From contig NZ_CP052859.1 of the NCBI RefSeq assembly GCF_012935695.1, forward strand, positions 5,063,001 to 5,127,000: a stretch of 64,000 bases of DNA, given 5' to 3'. This DNA is from Pseudomonas sp. ADAK18. GTDB lineage: Bacteria; Pseudomonadota; Gammaproteobacteria; Pseudomonadales; Pseudomonadaceae. Shown here one piece after another: positions 53,184-62,113 of the stretch. How positions within the stretch are numbered: position 1 is the first letter of the stretch; each line of letters starts with the position of its first letter. The notes under the pieces were generated by a model. The model was not told where the DNA came from. It searched no databases and saw only the letters and a program-made list of their open reading frames with translations. Both the position numbers and the translations under genes were made by a program.

Positions 53184-54128
53184 ATGAACCGACTGATCAG
53201 CCGTTGTGTGCTTGCACTCAGCGCCAGCGCCATTTTGAGCACCCACGTAATGGCCGCCGACGCCGCGTCCTGCCAGAACGTGCGCATGGGCGTGGTGAAC
53301 TGGACCGACGTGATCGCCACCAGCGCCATGACCCAAGTGCTGCTCGACGGCCTCGGCTACAAAACCAAACAAACCAGCGCGTCCCAGCAAATCATCTTCG
53401 CCGGGATCCGCGACCAGCGCCTGGACCTGTTCCTCGGTTACTGGAACCCGCTGATGACCCAGACCATCACGCCGTTTGTCGACGCCAAGCAGGTCAAGGT
53501 CCTCGACGCGCCCAGCCTCAAGGACGCCCGCGCCACCCTGGCGGTCCCGACTTACCTCGCGGATAAGGGCCTGAAAACCTTCGCCGATATCGCCAAGTTC
53601 GAAAAAGAGCTGGGCGGCAAGATCTACGGCATCGAACCCGGCTCGGGCGCCAACACCCAGATCAAGGCAATGATCACCAAGAACCAGTTTGGCCTGGGCA
53701 AATTCCAACTGGTGGAGTCCAGCGAGGCCGGCATGCTCGCCGCCGTAGACCGCGCCGTGCGGCGTAAGGAAGCCGTGGTGTTCTTCGGCTGGGCGCCGCA
53801 CCCGATGAACGTCAACGTGGCGATGACTTACCTCACTGGCAGCGATGACGCCCTGGGCCCGAATGAAGGCATGGCCACGGTCTGGACCATCACGTCTCCA
53901 ACCTATGCCGAGCAATGCCCGAATGTGCAAAAGCTGCTGACCAACCTGACCTTCACCGCCGCCGACGAGAGCCGGATGATGCAGCCGCTGCTGGATCACA
54001 AGGACGCTTTCGAGTCCGCCAAGCAATGGCTCAAGGATCACCCGCAAGACCAGCAGCGCTGGCTGGAAGGCGTAACCACCTTCGATGGCAAGCCGGCAGC
54101 GGCCAACCTGCAATTGACCAGCAAATAA
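53184..54128 (+). CDS. caiX: Carnitine-type ABC transporter substrate-binding protein
   Basis: 314 residues. Signal peptide (LISRCVLALSASAILSTHVMA), then the OpuAC/ProX-type type-II binding-protein fold with aromatic-cage stretches VNWTDVIATSAMTQVLLDGLGY, FLGYWNPLMTQ and VFFGWAPHPMN. These Trp/Tyr residues cage trimethylammonium groups. No permease follows; the P. aeruginosa orthologue uses the separate CbcWV core. First gene of the carnitine operon, controlled by CdhR. Confidence 0.92.
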   Translation: MNRLISRCVLALSASAILSTHVMAADAASCQNVRMGVVNWTDVIATSAMTQVLLDGLGYKTKQTSASQQIIFAGIRDQRLDLFLGYWNPLMTQTITPFVDAKQVKVLDAPSLKDARATLAVPTYLADKGLKTFADIAKFEKELGGKIYGIEPGSGANTQIKAMITKNQFGLGKFQLVESSEAGMLAAVDRAVRRKEAVVFFGWAPHPMNVNVAMTYLTGSDDALGPNEGMATVWTITSPTYAEQCPNVQKLLTNLTFTAADESRMMQPLLDHKDAFESAKQWLKDHPQDQQRWLEGVTTFDGKPAAANLQLTSK

Positions 54129-54146
54129 CTTTTTCCGAATCACCGT

Positions 54147-54170
54147 TTCGCAGCTGAGGTTGGCTGCGAA
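54147..54170 (+). promoter_or_regulatory. Intercistronic hairpin after caiX
   Basis: TTCGCAGC and GCTGCGAA around TGAGGTTG, 18 bases after the caiX stop. It likely raises binding-protein mRNA relative to downstream enzymes by 3' protection. Confidence 0.6.
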
Positions 54171-54206
54171 CGGCATCACTACGCCCGCCTGTAAGGAACC
54201 TGCCCC

Positions 54207-55094
54207 ATGAACCACGACGTCATCATCACCTGCGCACTCACCGGTGCTGGCGACACGACCGCCAGAAGCCCACACGTGCCGGTCACCCCAAAACAAATCG
54301 CCGCCGCGGCGGTGGAAGCTGCCAAGGCTGGCGCCACGGTCGTGCATTGCCACGTACGTGACCCCGAGACCGGCAAGTTCAGCCGCGACGTGGCGCTGTA
54401 CCGCGAAGTGATGGAACGCATCCGCGAGGCGGACATCGACATCATCGTTAACCTCACCGCCGGCATGGGTGGCGACCTGGAAATCGGTGGCGGCGAGAAC
54501 CCGATGGAGTTCGGTCCCAACACCGACCTGGTCGGCCCGCTGACCCGCCTGGCCCACGTTGAAGCGTTGCTGCCGGAAATCTGCACCCTGGACTGCGGCA
54601 CCCTGAACTTCGGCGACGGCGACACTATTTATGTTTCCACCCCAGCCCAACTGCGCGCTGGCGCCAAGCGCATCCAGGAACTGGGCGTGAAGGCCGAACT
54701 GGAAATTTTCGACACCGGTCACCTGTGGTTCGCCAAGCAGATGATCAAGGAAGGCCTGCTCGACAACCCGCTGTTCCAACTGTGCCTGGGCATCCCATGG
54801 GGCGCACCGGCTGACACCACCACCATGAAAGCCATGGTCGACAACCTGCCGGCGGACGCCGTGTGGGCCGGCTTCGGCATCGGCCGCATGCAAATGCCGA
54901 TGGCGGCGCAAGCGGTGCTTCTGGGCGGCAACGTGCGGGTTGGCCTGGAAGACAACTTGTGGCTGGACAAGGGTGTGCTGGCAACCAACGGGCAACTGGT
55001 GGAACGCGCCAGCGAGATTCTTAGCCGCCTCGGTGCGCGAGTCATGACCCCGGCTGAAGGCCGCATCAAGATGGGTTTGACCAAGCGCGGCTAA
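54207..55094 (+). CDS. cdhC: 3-Dehydrocarnitine cleavage enzyme (BKACE family)
   Basis: 295 residues. Beta-keto acid cleavage enzyme family: [24 protein letters not shown] with the start-proximal metal/substrate motif, [12 protein letters not shown] with metal His residues, and [12 protein letters not shown] and [21 protein letters not shown]. Uses acetyl-CoA to split 3-dehydrocarnitine into acetoacetate and betainyl-CoA. The ATG follows AAGGAACC. Separated from cdhA by a long palindrome. Confidence 0.93.
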   Translation: MNHDVIITCALTGAGDTTARSPHVPVTPKQIAAAAVEAAKAGATVVHCHVRDPETGKFSRDVALYREVMERIREADIDIIVNLTAGMGGDLEIGGGENPMEFGPNTDLVGPLTRLAHVEALLPEICTLDCGTLNFGDGDTIYVSTPAQLRAGAKRIQELGVKAELEIFDTGHLWFAKQMIKEGLLDNPLFQLCLGIPWGAPADTTTMKAMVDNLPADAVWAGFGIGRMQMPMAAQAVLLGGNVRVGLEDNLWLDKGVLATNGQLVERASEILSRLGARVMTPAEGRIKMGLTKRG

Positions 55095-55110
55095 CCACAC
55101 TTTCCCGGTC

Positions 55111-55226
55111 GGAACCGGATCAGTGTGGGAGCGGGCTTGCTCGCGAATGCGGTGAATCAGTCACCTAATGCATCAACTGACATACCGCATTCGCGAGCAA
55201 GCCCGCTCCCACACTGATCCGGTTCC
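55111..55226. repeat. REPIN-like repeat with 43-bp perfect arms
   Basis: The core AGTGTGGGAGCGGGCTTGC family is extended outward by a further matching GGAACCGGATC/GATCCGGTTCC, giving perfect 43-bp arms around a 30-base centre. It lies in the cdhC-cdhA gap, inside the operon. Confidence 0.93.
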
Positions 55227-55260
55227 TATACATAATCACCGAACCTGTCAGGAATCAGCC

Positions 55261-56226
55261 ATGAGCTTTATCACCGAAATCAAAACCTTCGCCGCGCTGG
55301 GCAGCGGTGTTATCGGCAGCGGTTGGGTGTCCCGCGCCCTCGCCCACGGCCTCGATGTAGTGGCCTGGGACCCGGCACCGGGAGCTGAAACCGCCTTGCG
55401 CAAGCGCGTTGCCAACGCGTGGGGCGCCCTGGAAAAACAAGGCCTGGCGCCGGGCGCATCTCAAAACCGCCTGCGCTTTGTCGCCACCATTGAAGAGTGC
55501 GTGAAAGACGCCGACTTCATCCAGGAAAGCGCCCCGGAACGCCTGGAGCTGAAACTGGAATTGCACAGCAAGATCAGCGCGGCAGCCAAGCCGAATGCGT
55601 TGATCGGTTCAAGCACTTCGGGGCTGTTGCCCAGCGAGTTTTATGAAGGTTCGACTCACCCGGAACGTTGCGTGGTGGGTCACCCATTCAACCCGGTGTA
55701 CCTGCTGCCGCTGGTAGAAGTGGTGGGCGGCAAGAACACCGCGCCGGAAGCGATTCAAGCGGCGATGAAGGTGTATGAATCCCTCGGCATGCGCCCGCTG
55801 CATGTGCGTAAAGAGGTGCCTGGCTTTATCGCTGACCGTCTGCTGGAAGCGCTGTGGCGCGAGGCGCTACACCTGGTCAACGATGGTGTGGCGACCACTG
55901 GCGAGATCGATGATGCGATCCGCTTTGGTGCCGGTTTGCGGTGGTCGTTCATGGGGACTTTCCTGACCTACACCTTGGCCGGTGGCGACGCGGGGATGCG
56001 GCATTTCATGGCGCAGTTTGGGCCGGCGTTGCAGTTGCCGTGGACCTATTTGCCAGCGCCTGAGCTGACCGATAAGTTGATTGACGATGTGGTGGATGGC
56101 ACCACTGAACAGCTGGGAACGCACAGCATTTCGGCGCTGGAGCGCTACCGTGATGATTGCCTGCTGGCGGTGCTGGAGGCGGTGAGGACGACCAAGGAAA
56201 AGCATGGGATGACCTTCGCCGAATAA
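55261..56226 (+). CDS. cdhA: L-carnitine dehydrogenase
   Basis: 321 residues. 3-hydroxyacyl-CoA dehydrogenase superfamily: NAD site [16 protein letters not shown] at the N-terminus, [30 protein letters not shown] with catalytic His, and [21 protein letters not shown]. Oxidises L-carnitine to 3-dehydrocarnitine with NAD+. The single-domain-pair length of 321 fits carnitine dehydrogenases that lack the fused thioesterase, consistent with the separate cdhB. The start follows CAGGAATCAGCC. Confidence 0.94.
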   Translation: MSFITEIKTFAALGSGVIGSGWVSRALAHGLDVVAWDPAPGAETALRKRVANAWGALEKQGLAPGASQNRLRFVATIEECVKDADFIQESAPERLELKLELHSKISAAAKPNALIGSSTSGLLPSEFYEGSTHPERCVVGHPFNPVYLLPLVEVVGGKNTAPEAIQAAMKVYESLGMRPLHVRKEVPGFIADRLLEALWREALHLVNDGVATTGEIDDAIRFGAGLRWSFMGTFLTYTLAGGDAGMRHFMAQFGPALQLPWTYLPAPELTDKLIDDVVDGTTEQLGTHSISALERYRDDCLLAVLEAVRTTKEKHGMTFAE

Positions 56227-56239
56227 CCGCTGAAGATCC

Positions 56240-56332
56240 AATGTGGGAGCGGGCTTGCTCGCGAAAGCGGTGGGTCAGTTTATGCATATTTGACTGCCCC
56301 ACCGCTTTCGCGAGCAAGCCCGCTCCCACATT
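56240..56332. repeat. REPIN-like repeat, AATGTGGGAGCGGGCTTGCTCGCGAA family
   Basis: AATGTGGGAGCGGGCTTGCT on the left, AGCAAGCCCGCTCCCACATT on the right, in the cdhA-cdhB gap. The second such element inside this operon. The outer sequence after it (TTTTTGACCGAGTACACATT) also resembles that after 42194. Confidence 0.93.
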
Positions 56333-56363
56333 TTTGACCGAGTACACATTTGGAACTGTAACC

Positions 56364-56840
56364 ATGCCCGCGCTCACCACCTACACCACCAAAATCCTCC
56401 CCGACTGGGTCGACTACAACGGTCACCTGCGCGACGCGTTTTACCTGCTGATCTTCAGCTACGCCACTGACGCGCTGATGGACACTCTGGGCCTGGATAG
56501 CGAAAACCGCGAAGCCCGCGGCAACTCGCTGTTCACCCTGGAACTGCACCTCAACTACCTGCACGAAGTGAAGCTGGGCGCCGACGTCGAGGTCCACACC
56601 CAACTCATCGCCCACGACCGCAAACGCCTGCACCTCTATCACAGCCTGCACCTGGTGGGCGAAGCACGGGAGCTGGCGGGTAACGAACAAATGCTGCTGC
56701 ACGTTGATCTCACCGGGCCGCATTCGGCGCCATTCAGTGAAGCCGTGCTAGGCAAGTTGACGGCCATCAGCGCCGAGCAAATTGACCTGCCGAAACCGGC
56801 TCTGCTCGGCCGAGTGATTGGACTGCCACCCCAAAAATAA
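56364..56840 (+). CDS. cdhB: Betainyl-CoA thioesterase (hot-dog fold)
   Basis: 158 residues. 4-hydroxybenzoyl-CoA-thioesterase-like: PDWVDYNGHLRDAFYLLIFSYATDALM with catalytic Asp in DYNGH, LNYLHEVKLGADVEVHTQL, and RLHLYHSLH. Hydrolyses betainyl-CoA to glycine betaine and CoA, feeding GbcAB. Nine bases before gbbH. Confidence 0.92.
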   Translation: MPALTTYTTKILPDWVDYNGHLRDAFYLLIFSYATDALMDTLGLDSENREARGNSLFTLELHLNYLHEVKLGADVEVHTQLIAHDRKRLHLYHSLHLVGEARELAGNEQMLLHVDLTGPHSAPFSEAVLGKLTAISAEQIDLPKPALLGRVIGLPPQK

Positions 56841-56849
56841 GGAATCGCC

Positions 56850-58010
56850 ATGCAAACTGCCGTCGCTGTTGCCGACTTCCGTACTTACCCATTGATCAGC
56901 GACCTGGCCGACGTGCAGGTGCACAGCGATCACCTCCAAGTGCAATGGGCCGATGGCCGGGTGAGCCCGTTCCATCACCAATGGCTGCGGGACAACTGCC
57001 CCTGCCCTTCGTGCGTCTACAACGTGACCCGCGAGCAGGTGTTGGAAATCGTCGATGTCGACGAGAACCTCACGGCTATCAGTGCCCGTATCGACCTGGG
57101 GGTTCTGAGTGTGCAGTGGAGCGGCGGTCATCACAGCCAGTACGATCCCGGCTGGCTGAGGGCCCACGCCTATGACGATGAATCCCGCGCCGAACGCCGG
57201 GCTGCCAAACCGAAATCCAAGCTCTGGGACCGCTCATTCGAGCTGCCTGTTTTTGAATACACAGCCTTGATGGAAGACCCCAATGCACTGCTGCAATGGC
57301 TGTTGGCATTACGCGACAGCGGCCTCACGCAAGTACGCGGCGTGCCCACCGAACCCGGCTCCCTGGCACTGATCGCCAAGCGTATTTCGTTCATCCGCGA
57401 GAGCAACTTCGGCGTGCTGTTCAACGTGCAATCCAAGGCCGACGCCGACAGCAACGCCTACACCGCGTTCAACCTGCCACTGCACAGCGATTTACCGACG
57501 AGAGAGCTGCAACCGGGGCTGCAATTTTTGCATTGCCTGGTGAATGACGCCGACGGTGGCGAGAGTATTTTTGTCGACGGTTTCGCCATTTCCCGGGCCC
57601 TGCGCGATGAGGATCCCGAAGCGTTTCGCGCCCTGTGTGAAATCCCGGTGGAGTTCCGCAACAAGGACCGCCACAGCGACTATCGCCGCCTGGCGCCGAT
57701 CATTGCGCTGGATGCCGTGGGTGACGTCGCCGAGATCCGCATGGCCAACTTTCTGCGCGGGCCGTTTGAGACAAGCGTGGAACACATGCCGTTGTTGTAT
57801 CGTGCCTATCGCCGGTTTATTGCGATGACCCGGGAAGAGCGCTTTCGCCTGGTCAAACGATTGAATCCCGGCGAACTGTGGTGCTTCGATAACCGGCGCA
57901 CCTTGCATGCGCGCAACGCGTTTGACCCGGCGTCCGGCGCACGGCATTTCCAGGGCTGCTATATCGATCGGGATGAGTTGTTGTCCAGGATATTGGTATT
58001 GCAACGGTAG
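56850..58010 (+). CDS. gbbH: Gamma-butyrobetaine dioxygenase
   Basis: 386 residues. N-terminal DUF971-like domain with zinc-type WLRDNCPCPSC (about 45-55). TauD-like Fe(II)/2-oxoglutarate domain: iron ligands in PLHSDLP (HxD) and the distal His in NRRTLHARNAF; 2-oxoglutarate Arg nearby. Hydroxylates gamma-butyrobetaine to L-carnitine, extending the operon to another substrate. Operon-terminal, followed by a GC-rich hairpin. Confidence 0.93.
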   Translation: MQTAVAVADFRTYPLISDLADVQVHSDHLQVQWADGRVSPFHHQWLRDNCPCPSCVYNVTREQVLEIVDVDENLTAISARIDLGVLSVQWSGGHHSQYDPGWLRAHAYDDESRAERRAAKPKSKLWDRSFELPVFEYTALMEDPNALLQWLLALRDSGLTQVRGVPTEPGSLALIAKRISFIRESNFGVLFNVQSKADADSNAYTAFNLPLHSDLPTRELQPGLQFLHCLVNDADGGESIFVDGFAISRALRDEDPEAFRALCEIPVEFRNKDRHSDYRRLAPIIALDAVGDVAEIRMANFLRGPFETSVEHMPLLYRAYRRFIAMTREERFRLVKRLNPGELWCFDNRRTLHARNAFDPASGARHFQGCYIDRDELLSRILVLQR

Positions 58011-58033
58011 ACCGAGTCGCCACACCTCCCACA

Positions 58034-58071
58034 CAAAAAAAGCCCCGGTCCAGCCGTGACTGGATCGGGGC
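58034..58071 (-). terminator. Strong hairpin with T-run on the minus strand
   Basis: GCCCCGGTCCAG, loop CCGTGA, CTGGATCGGGGC (one mismatch), with seven A on its left. As read on the minus strand it ends in seven U, a classic terminator, though the annotated gene upstream (gbbH) is on the plus strand. It implies a minus-strand transcript from 58072-58280, or a plus-strand terminator without U-tract. Confidence 0.7.
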
Positions 58072-58282
58072 AGAGTGCTTTGTGTGAGCTGTGCATCCCG
58101 AGGGTGACCAAACCTTCAAGCTGCTTGCTTGAGTTCAGTGTGCCTACTCCGTCCCCAAACGAGTTAGCCGAAAACGACCTGTTCATAGGTGTCCCGGACA
58201 TTCATGCATTCAGCGCTTGCCGACACAGTGATGGCCTACCAGAATCGACCTCATCACCGCTCCCCTAATAAGGATAAACGTC

Positions 58283-58546
58283 ATGATGCACGCGGATTTG
58301 ATTGACCAGGATGACCTGCTTGGCCAACTGCGGTCATTGGGTTTCGAAGTGTCCAGCGGCGCCACCGCCGAGCAGGCGTGTGAATGCGCGGTACGCGGCT
58401 TGAGTGAGTCGCGGGCCAAGGCGCTTAAAGGCATGGTCGAGCAGATGTATACCGGCAGAGCGACGATTTTGCCGGCGGTCAGGCAGGCGATTGATAAGCA
58501 GTTGTTGCCGGCGCTTGTGCAGTTTCGGCAGAACTCTGGCGCTTGA
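58283..58546 (+). CDS. Hypothetical 87-residue helical protein
   Basis: Not recognised. Starts MMHADLIDQDDLLGQLRSLGF after AAGGATAAACGTC. Predicted mostly helical: GATAEQACECAVRGLSESRAKALKGMVEQMYTGRA. No signal peptide or membrane segment. It lies between gbbH and the convergent gbdR; its 3' end is 8 bases from a REP-like element. Could be a small regulator-partner, but there is no evidence. Confidence 0.65.
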   Translation: MMHADLIDQDDLLGQLRSLGFEVSSGATAEQACECAVRGLSESRAKALKGMVEQMYTGRATILPAVRQAIDKQLLPALVQFRQNSGA

Positions 58547-58556
58547 TAAACCGCTT

Positions 58557-58645
58557 TCGCGAGCAAGTCGAATCGTCGCACCGCCGCTCCCACATTTTGA
58601 TTTGTGAACACAGTCAAATGTGGGAGCTGGCTTGCCTGCGATGAA
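58557..58645. repeat. Asymmetric REP-like repeat
   Basis: Left half is of the CTTTCGCGAGCAAGTCGAATC type (as 23613), right half of the TGTGGGAGCTGGCTTGCCTG type (as 25465); only the inner CTCCCACATTTTGA/TCAAATGTGGGAG pair. It looks like a recombinant of two families. Confidence 0.8.
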
Positions 58646-58656
58646 GACGACTCGGT

Positions 58657-59760
58657 CTAGAGCCTCACGCTAGCAAAAGTCGACTCATTACGCGCCTGGC
58701 TCAACGCCGACAACGGCCCAGACAACGGTGACAACACCAGCGCCTGCGGGATCGGCAACATCGCCACTTGCTGGGCAGTGTTGGAACCTACACGCTCATC
58801 CCGTGGCGGAATGCCGAAATATTCGCGGTAGCACTTGGAGAAGTGCGGCGTAGAGACAAACCCACACACCGACGCCACTTCGATGATCGACATCGGCGTT
58901 TGCTTGAGCAATTGCCGCGCGCGGATCAGGCGCAACTTGAGGTAGTAGCGCGACGGCGAACAGTGCAGGTATTTCTGGAACAACCGCTCCAACTGACGCC
59001 GGGAAACCGCGACGTACACCGCCAGTTCATCGAGGTCGATCGGCTCTTCCAGATTGGCTTCCATCAGCGCGACGATTTCCTGCAACTTCGGCTGGTTGGT
59101 GCCGAGCATATGCTTGAGCGGTACGCGCTGGTGATCCTGCTCATTGCGGATGCGTTCGTAGACAAACATCTCGGAGATGGCTGCCGACAATTCACGGCCG
59201 TGGTCGCGGCTGATCAGGTGCAGCATCATGTCCAGCGGTGCGGTGCCGCCCGAACTGGTGAAGCGGTTGCGGTCGAGGGTGAACAGGCGTGTGCTCATGG
59301 CCACGCGCGGGAAGGCTTCCTGCATCGACGCCAGGCATTCCCAGTGCACGCTGCAATCAAAACCGTCCAGCAAACCGGCACAGGCCAAGGCCCAACTGCC
59401 CGTGCACACCGCGCCGAGACGGCGAGACTGGCGCGCCTGGCTTTGCAACCAGGACACATGCTCGCGGGTGACGGTGCGCTGGATGCCCACGCCACCGCAG
59501 ACAATCACGATGTCCAGGGCCGGGGCTTTGTGCATGGAGCAATCGGGAGTGATCTGCAGACCGTCGCTGGCCCATACCTGGTTTCCGTCGACACTCAAGG
59601 TCGTCCAACGGTACAGCTCGCGGCCGGACAACTGGTTGGCCATACGCAGCGGTTCGACTGCGGAGGCCAGGGAAATCAGCGTGAAATTGTCCAGCAGCAA
59701 AAAGCCGATGGATTGAGGCGCACGGTTCTGGGGTTGGGCCCCGGAGTTGAACGACGTCAT
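58657..59760 (-). CDS. gbdR: Betaine/dimethylglycine-responsive activator GbdR
   Basis: 367 residues. N-terminal DJ-1/PfpI-like domain (IGFLLLDNFTLISLASAVEPLRMANQ; CTGSWALACAGLLDG), C-terminal AraC helix-turn-helix pair (DLDELAVYVAVSRRQLERLFQKYL; SIIEVASVCGFVSTPHFSKCYREYF). In P. aeruginosa GbdR senses betaine and dimethylglycine and activates gbcAB, dgcAB, cbcXWV and others; same length and neighbours here. The start follows GGAGATACCGCG. Confidence 0.94.
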   Translation of the reverse strand: MTSFNSGAQPQNRAPQSIGFLLLDNFTLISLASAVEPLRMANQLSGRELYRWTTLSVDGNQVWASDGLQITPDCSMHKAPALDIVIVCGGVGIQRTVTREHVSWLQSQARQSRRLGAVCTGSWALACAGLLDGFDCSVHWECLASMQEAFPRVAMSTRLFTLDRNRFTSSGGTAPLDMMLHLISRDHGRELSAAISEMFVYERIRNEQDHQRVPLKHMLGTNQPKLQEIVALMEANLEEPIDLDELAVYVAVSRRQLERLFQKYLHCSPSRYYLKLRLIRARQLLKQTPMSIIEVASVCGFVSTPHFSKCYREYFGIPPRDERVGSNTAQQVAMLPIPQALVLSPLSGPLSALSQARNESTFASVRL

Positions 59761-59873
59761 CGCGGTATCTCCTCACACAAAGCGGGTGATGGCCTCAGGC
59801 GAGGCTCTTGTTATTGCACTCATCTTCTAAAGAGAGAGGCTTTTGATTGATAGAGCAAATGCCATGCCTAAAG

Positions 59874-59889
59874 TTGAATGCGCATTCAA
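59874..59889. promoter_or_regulatory. Perfect 16-bp palindrome upstream of gbdR
   Basis: TTGAATGCGCATTCAA, 114 bases before the gbdR start. Symmetric operator-like site; the binding protein is unknown. Confidence 0.6.
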
Positions 59890-60168
59890 TAACTCCTGAA
59901 AACGACCTCATGACGCGTCTATATAAGCCCGCGCACGGAGTGCGGGATATGACCCGAAAAAGGCGCAGGAGAAAGCAGGCTCAAGGTGTGTGAGCAGTTC
60001 GGTAGCACTTGTGGGAAGGAGGAGAAACGACGTGGGAAAAGTCTGTCACCCAAAGCACGGTGGACGAGTGGTTGCGGAGACGAATCGTTTGGGAGCTACT
60101 TATCTAATTGCGACGCGCTAAAAGGTGGCGTGATTGGGGCAGGGTGTTCACTTTATGAGCAGTTACTC

Positions 60169-60297
60169 GTGGCGAGGGGGCTTGCCCCGTTGGGCTGCGA
60201 AGCAGCCCCAAAAAGATCGCTGAGTTTTTTCCGATAGACCGAGTTCGTAGATTTTAGGGCTGCTTCGCAGCCCAACGGGGGCAAGCCCCCTCGCCAC
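60169..60297. repeat. REP doublet, GTGGCGAGGGGGCTTGCCCC variant
   Basis: Same nested structure as 8837, 15508 and 24612, with the GGGGGCTTGCCCC core and GGGCTGCGAAGCAGCCCC inner hairpin. It lies between gbdR's promoter side and the end of sdaB. Confidence 0.92.
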
Positions 60298-60306
60298 AGG
60301 TGAAAC

Positions 60307-61683
60307 TCAACACTCCACCGCACTCACCGCCAACCCACCCCGCGATGTCTCCTTGTACTTGTCGTGCATATCCGCCCCGGTGTCTCGCATGGTGCGGATC
60401 ACCCGGTCCAACGAGATAAAGTGTTGGCCATCACCCCGCAACGCCATCTGCGCCGCGTTGATCGCTTTCACCGCCGCAATCGCATTACGCTCGATGCACG
60501 GCACTTGCACCAGCCCACCCACCGGGTCGCACGTCAGGCCAAGGTTGTGTTCCAGGCCAATCTCCGCCGCGTTGCACAACTGCTCCGGTGTGGCACCGAG
60601 AATTTCTGCCAGCCCAGCCGCCGCCATTGCACAGGCCGAACCGACTTCACCCTGGCAACCCACTTCAGCGCCGGAGATCGAAGCGTTCTTTTTACACAGA
60701 ATGCCCACCGCTGCAGCGCTCAGGAAATAGTCGACGACGTTGGCTTCGGTCACCACTTCGCTGAACTTCATAAAGTAGTGCAATACCGCCGGGATAATCC
60801 CCGCCGCGCCATTGGTCGGCGCCGTGACCATGCGCCCGCCGGCGGCGTTTTCTTCATTCACCGCCAGGGCAAACAAATTGACCCACTCCATCGCGCTCAA
60901 GGTCGAGCCAATCACATTGGGTTTGCCCAGTTCCTGCAAGCTACGGTGCAACTTGGCGGCACGCCGACGCACATTGAGGCCACCCGGAAGAATGCCTTCG
61001 TGCTTGAGGCCCTGCTCGACGCAATCTTGCATGGCACGCCAAAGCTTCATCAGACCGCTGCGGATTTCTTCTTCCGAACGCCAGACTTTCTCATTGGCGA
61101 GCATCAGTTCGGCCACCCGCAGGTTGTGGGTCTGGCACAGGCTCAGCAACTCCACCGCACTGGAGAAATCGTAAGGCAGCTCGGTGCGATCCATATCCGC
61201 CACGCCGCTGTTGGCCTGGGCTTGATCCACCACAAAACCGCCACCTACTGAATAGTAGGTATCGCGGTGCAATTCACCGTCATCACCGAACACCACCAGG
61301 GTCATGGCGTTGGGATGAAATGGCAGGTTTTCGTCGATCAGGCGCATGTCCCGCGCCCACACAAACGGCACCGGCAAACGCCCGTCCAGTAATAAGGTAT
61401 TGGTTTCACGCAGGGTCTCGATGCGGATGCCGATCTGCGACGGGTCAATCGCGTCCGGCCACTCGCCCATCAGGCCCATGATCGTCGCGTTGTCGCTGCC
61501 GTGACCGATGCCGGTCGCGGACAAAGAGCCATAGAGCTGAACTTCAACGCGCCGTACTTGTTCCAACACATCACGAACGCGCAGTCCTTGAACGAACAAC
61601 GCCGCGGCGCGCATGGGCCCGACGGTGTGAGAACTGGAGGGACCGATGCCGATCTTGAACAGGTCGAAAACGCTGATAGCCAT
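60307..61683 (-). CDS. sdaB: L-serine dehydratase (Fe-S type)
   Basis: 458 residues. SDH beta domain at the N-terminus (SVFDLFKIGIGPSSSHTVGPM) and alpha domain with [4Fe-4S] cysteines in CKKNASISGAEVGCQGEVGSACAM and GLTCDPVGG...VPCIERN. Deaminates L-serine to pyruvate. It closes the betaine route: betaine to glycine to serine to pyruvate. Next to gbdR as I recall in P. aeruginosa. The start MAISVFDLF follows GAGGAG; the longer frame to 61752 is rejected. Confidence 0.95.
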   Translation of the reverse strand: MAISVFDLFKIGIGPSSSHTVGPMRAAALFVQGLRVRDVLEQVRRVEVQLYGSLSATGIGHGSDNATIMGLMGEWPDAIDPSQIGIRIETLRETNTLLLDGRLPVPFVWARDMRLIDENLPFHPNAMTLVVFGDDGELHRDTYYSVGGGFVVDQAQANSGVADMDRTELPYDFSSAVELLSLCQTHNLRVAELMLANEKVWRSEEEIRSGLMKLWRAMQDCVEQGLKHEGILPGGLNVRRRAAKLHRSLQELGKPNVIGSTLSAMEWVNLFALAVNEENAAGGRMVTAPTNGAAGIIPAVLHYFMKFSEVVTEANVVDYFLSAAAVGILCKKNASISGAEVGCQGEVGSACAMAAAGLAEILGATPEQLCNAAEIGLEHNLGLTCDPVGGLVQVPCIERNAIAAVKAINAAQMALRGDGQHFISLDRVIRTMRDTGADMHDKYKETSRGGLAVSAVEC

Positions 61684-62113
61684 TACCGTGAAACTCCTCG
61701 ATGAGCACAGGCCAAGCGCAATAGCGCCTGGTGGCGGAGCTGCTACGCTCAAGTCGCCCAGATGGCGGCATCATCAAGCTTTTGCTGCCCTCTGCGGCGT
61801 CTCACACCGACGCACCCATGCTTACCAGCGCCGCTCCTGTGCGATCGCACGTTCTGGGCGCTTTTTACGGTGCAGATCGGCAAAAAGTGCAGTTTTGCCT
61901 TTTAAAAAATCTGTAAGCGACGTCACCGACACTGGATACGACCATCCCTGTACTGGATACGACGCCCCCTGTAGGCGTCAGATTTTCACTGGTACATGAT
62001 CAGTCTCGACTCGTTTGCAAAACACCCTGGCAGAGCTGTCATCGCACGCCCCAACCGCAACACCTATAAAGCGCGGTCAACCGCCGCCAGAAAAACATCA
62101 GGAGTCTACCCAC
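61684..62113. promoter_or_regulatory. Divergent sdaB-cbcX regulatory region
   Basis: 430 bases without a gene. It contains GGCAAAA/TTTTGCC (61879-61899), an inverted repeat nearer sdaB, and the phased direct repeat 61931-61963 nearer cbcX. AT-rich TTTTAAAAAAT at about 61900 separates them. Confidence 0.6.
61931..61963 (+). promoter_or_regulatory. Perfect phased direct repeat, candidate GbdR operator
   Basis: ACTGGATACGAC at 61931-61942 and again at 61952-61963, 21 bases apart, each followed by CCCTGT or CCCCCTGT. Located 151 bases before cbcX, which is GbdR-activated in P. aeruginosa. Confidence 0.7.

Larger units (their letters stand above)
59761..60306. other. gbdR upstream spacer
   Basis: 546 bases with no supported gene. 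It holds a perfect 16-bp palindrome at 59874-59889, a CCCGC/GCGGG stem near 59928-59950, AGGAGG-like purine runs, and the REP element at 60169-60297. A weak frame at 59986-60237 runs into the repeat and is rejected. Confidence 0.5.

Noticed and set aside
53109..55100. 663-codon open frame antisense to caiX and cdhC
   Set aside because: Runs across two well-supported genes and their spacer; composition is antisense-like.
57959..58201. 80-codon minus-strand frame covering the hairpin after gbbH
   Set aside because: Part of the frame lies in gbbH antisense and in the terminator stem; an RNA explanation is more likely than a protein.
59986..60237. 83-codon frame upstream of the REP element near sdaB
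   Set aside because: Its C-terminal third is translated from the REP arm; no conserved features and a poor start.
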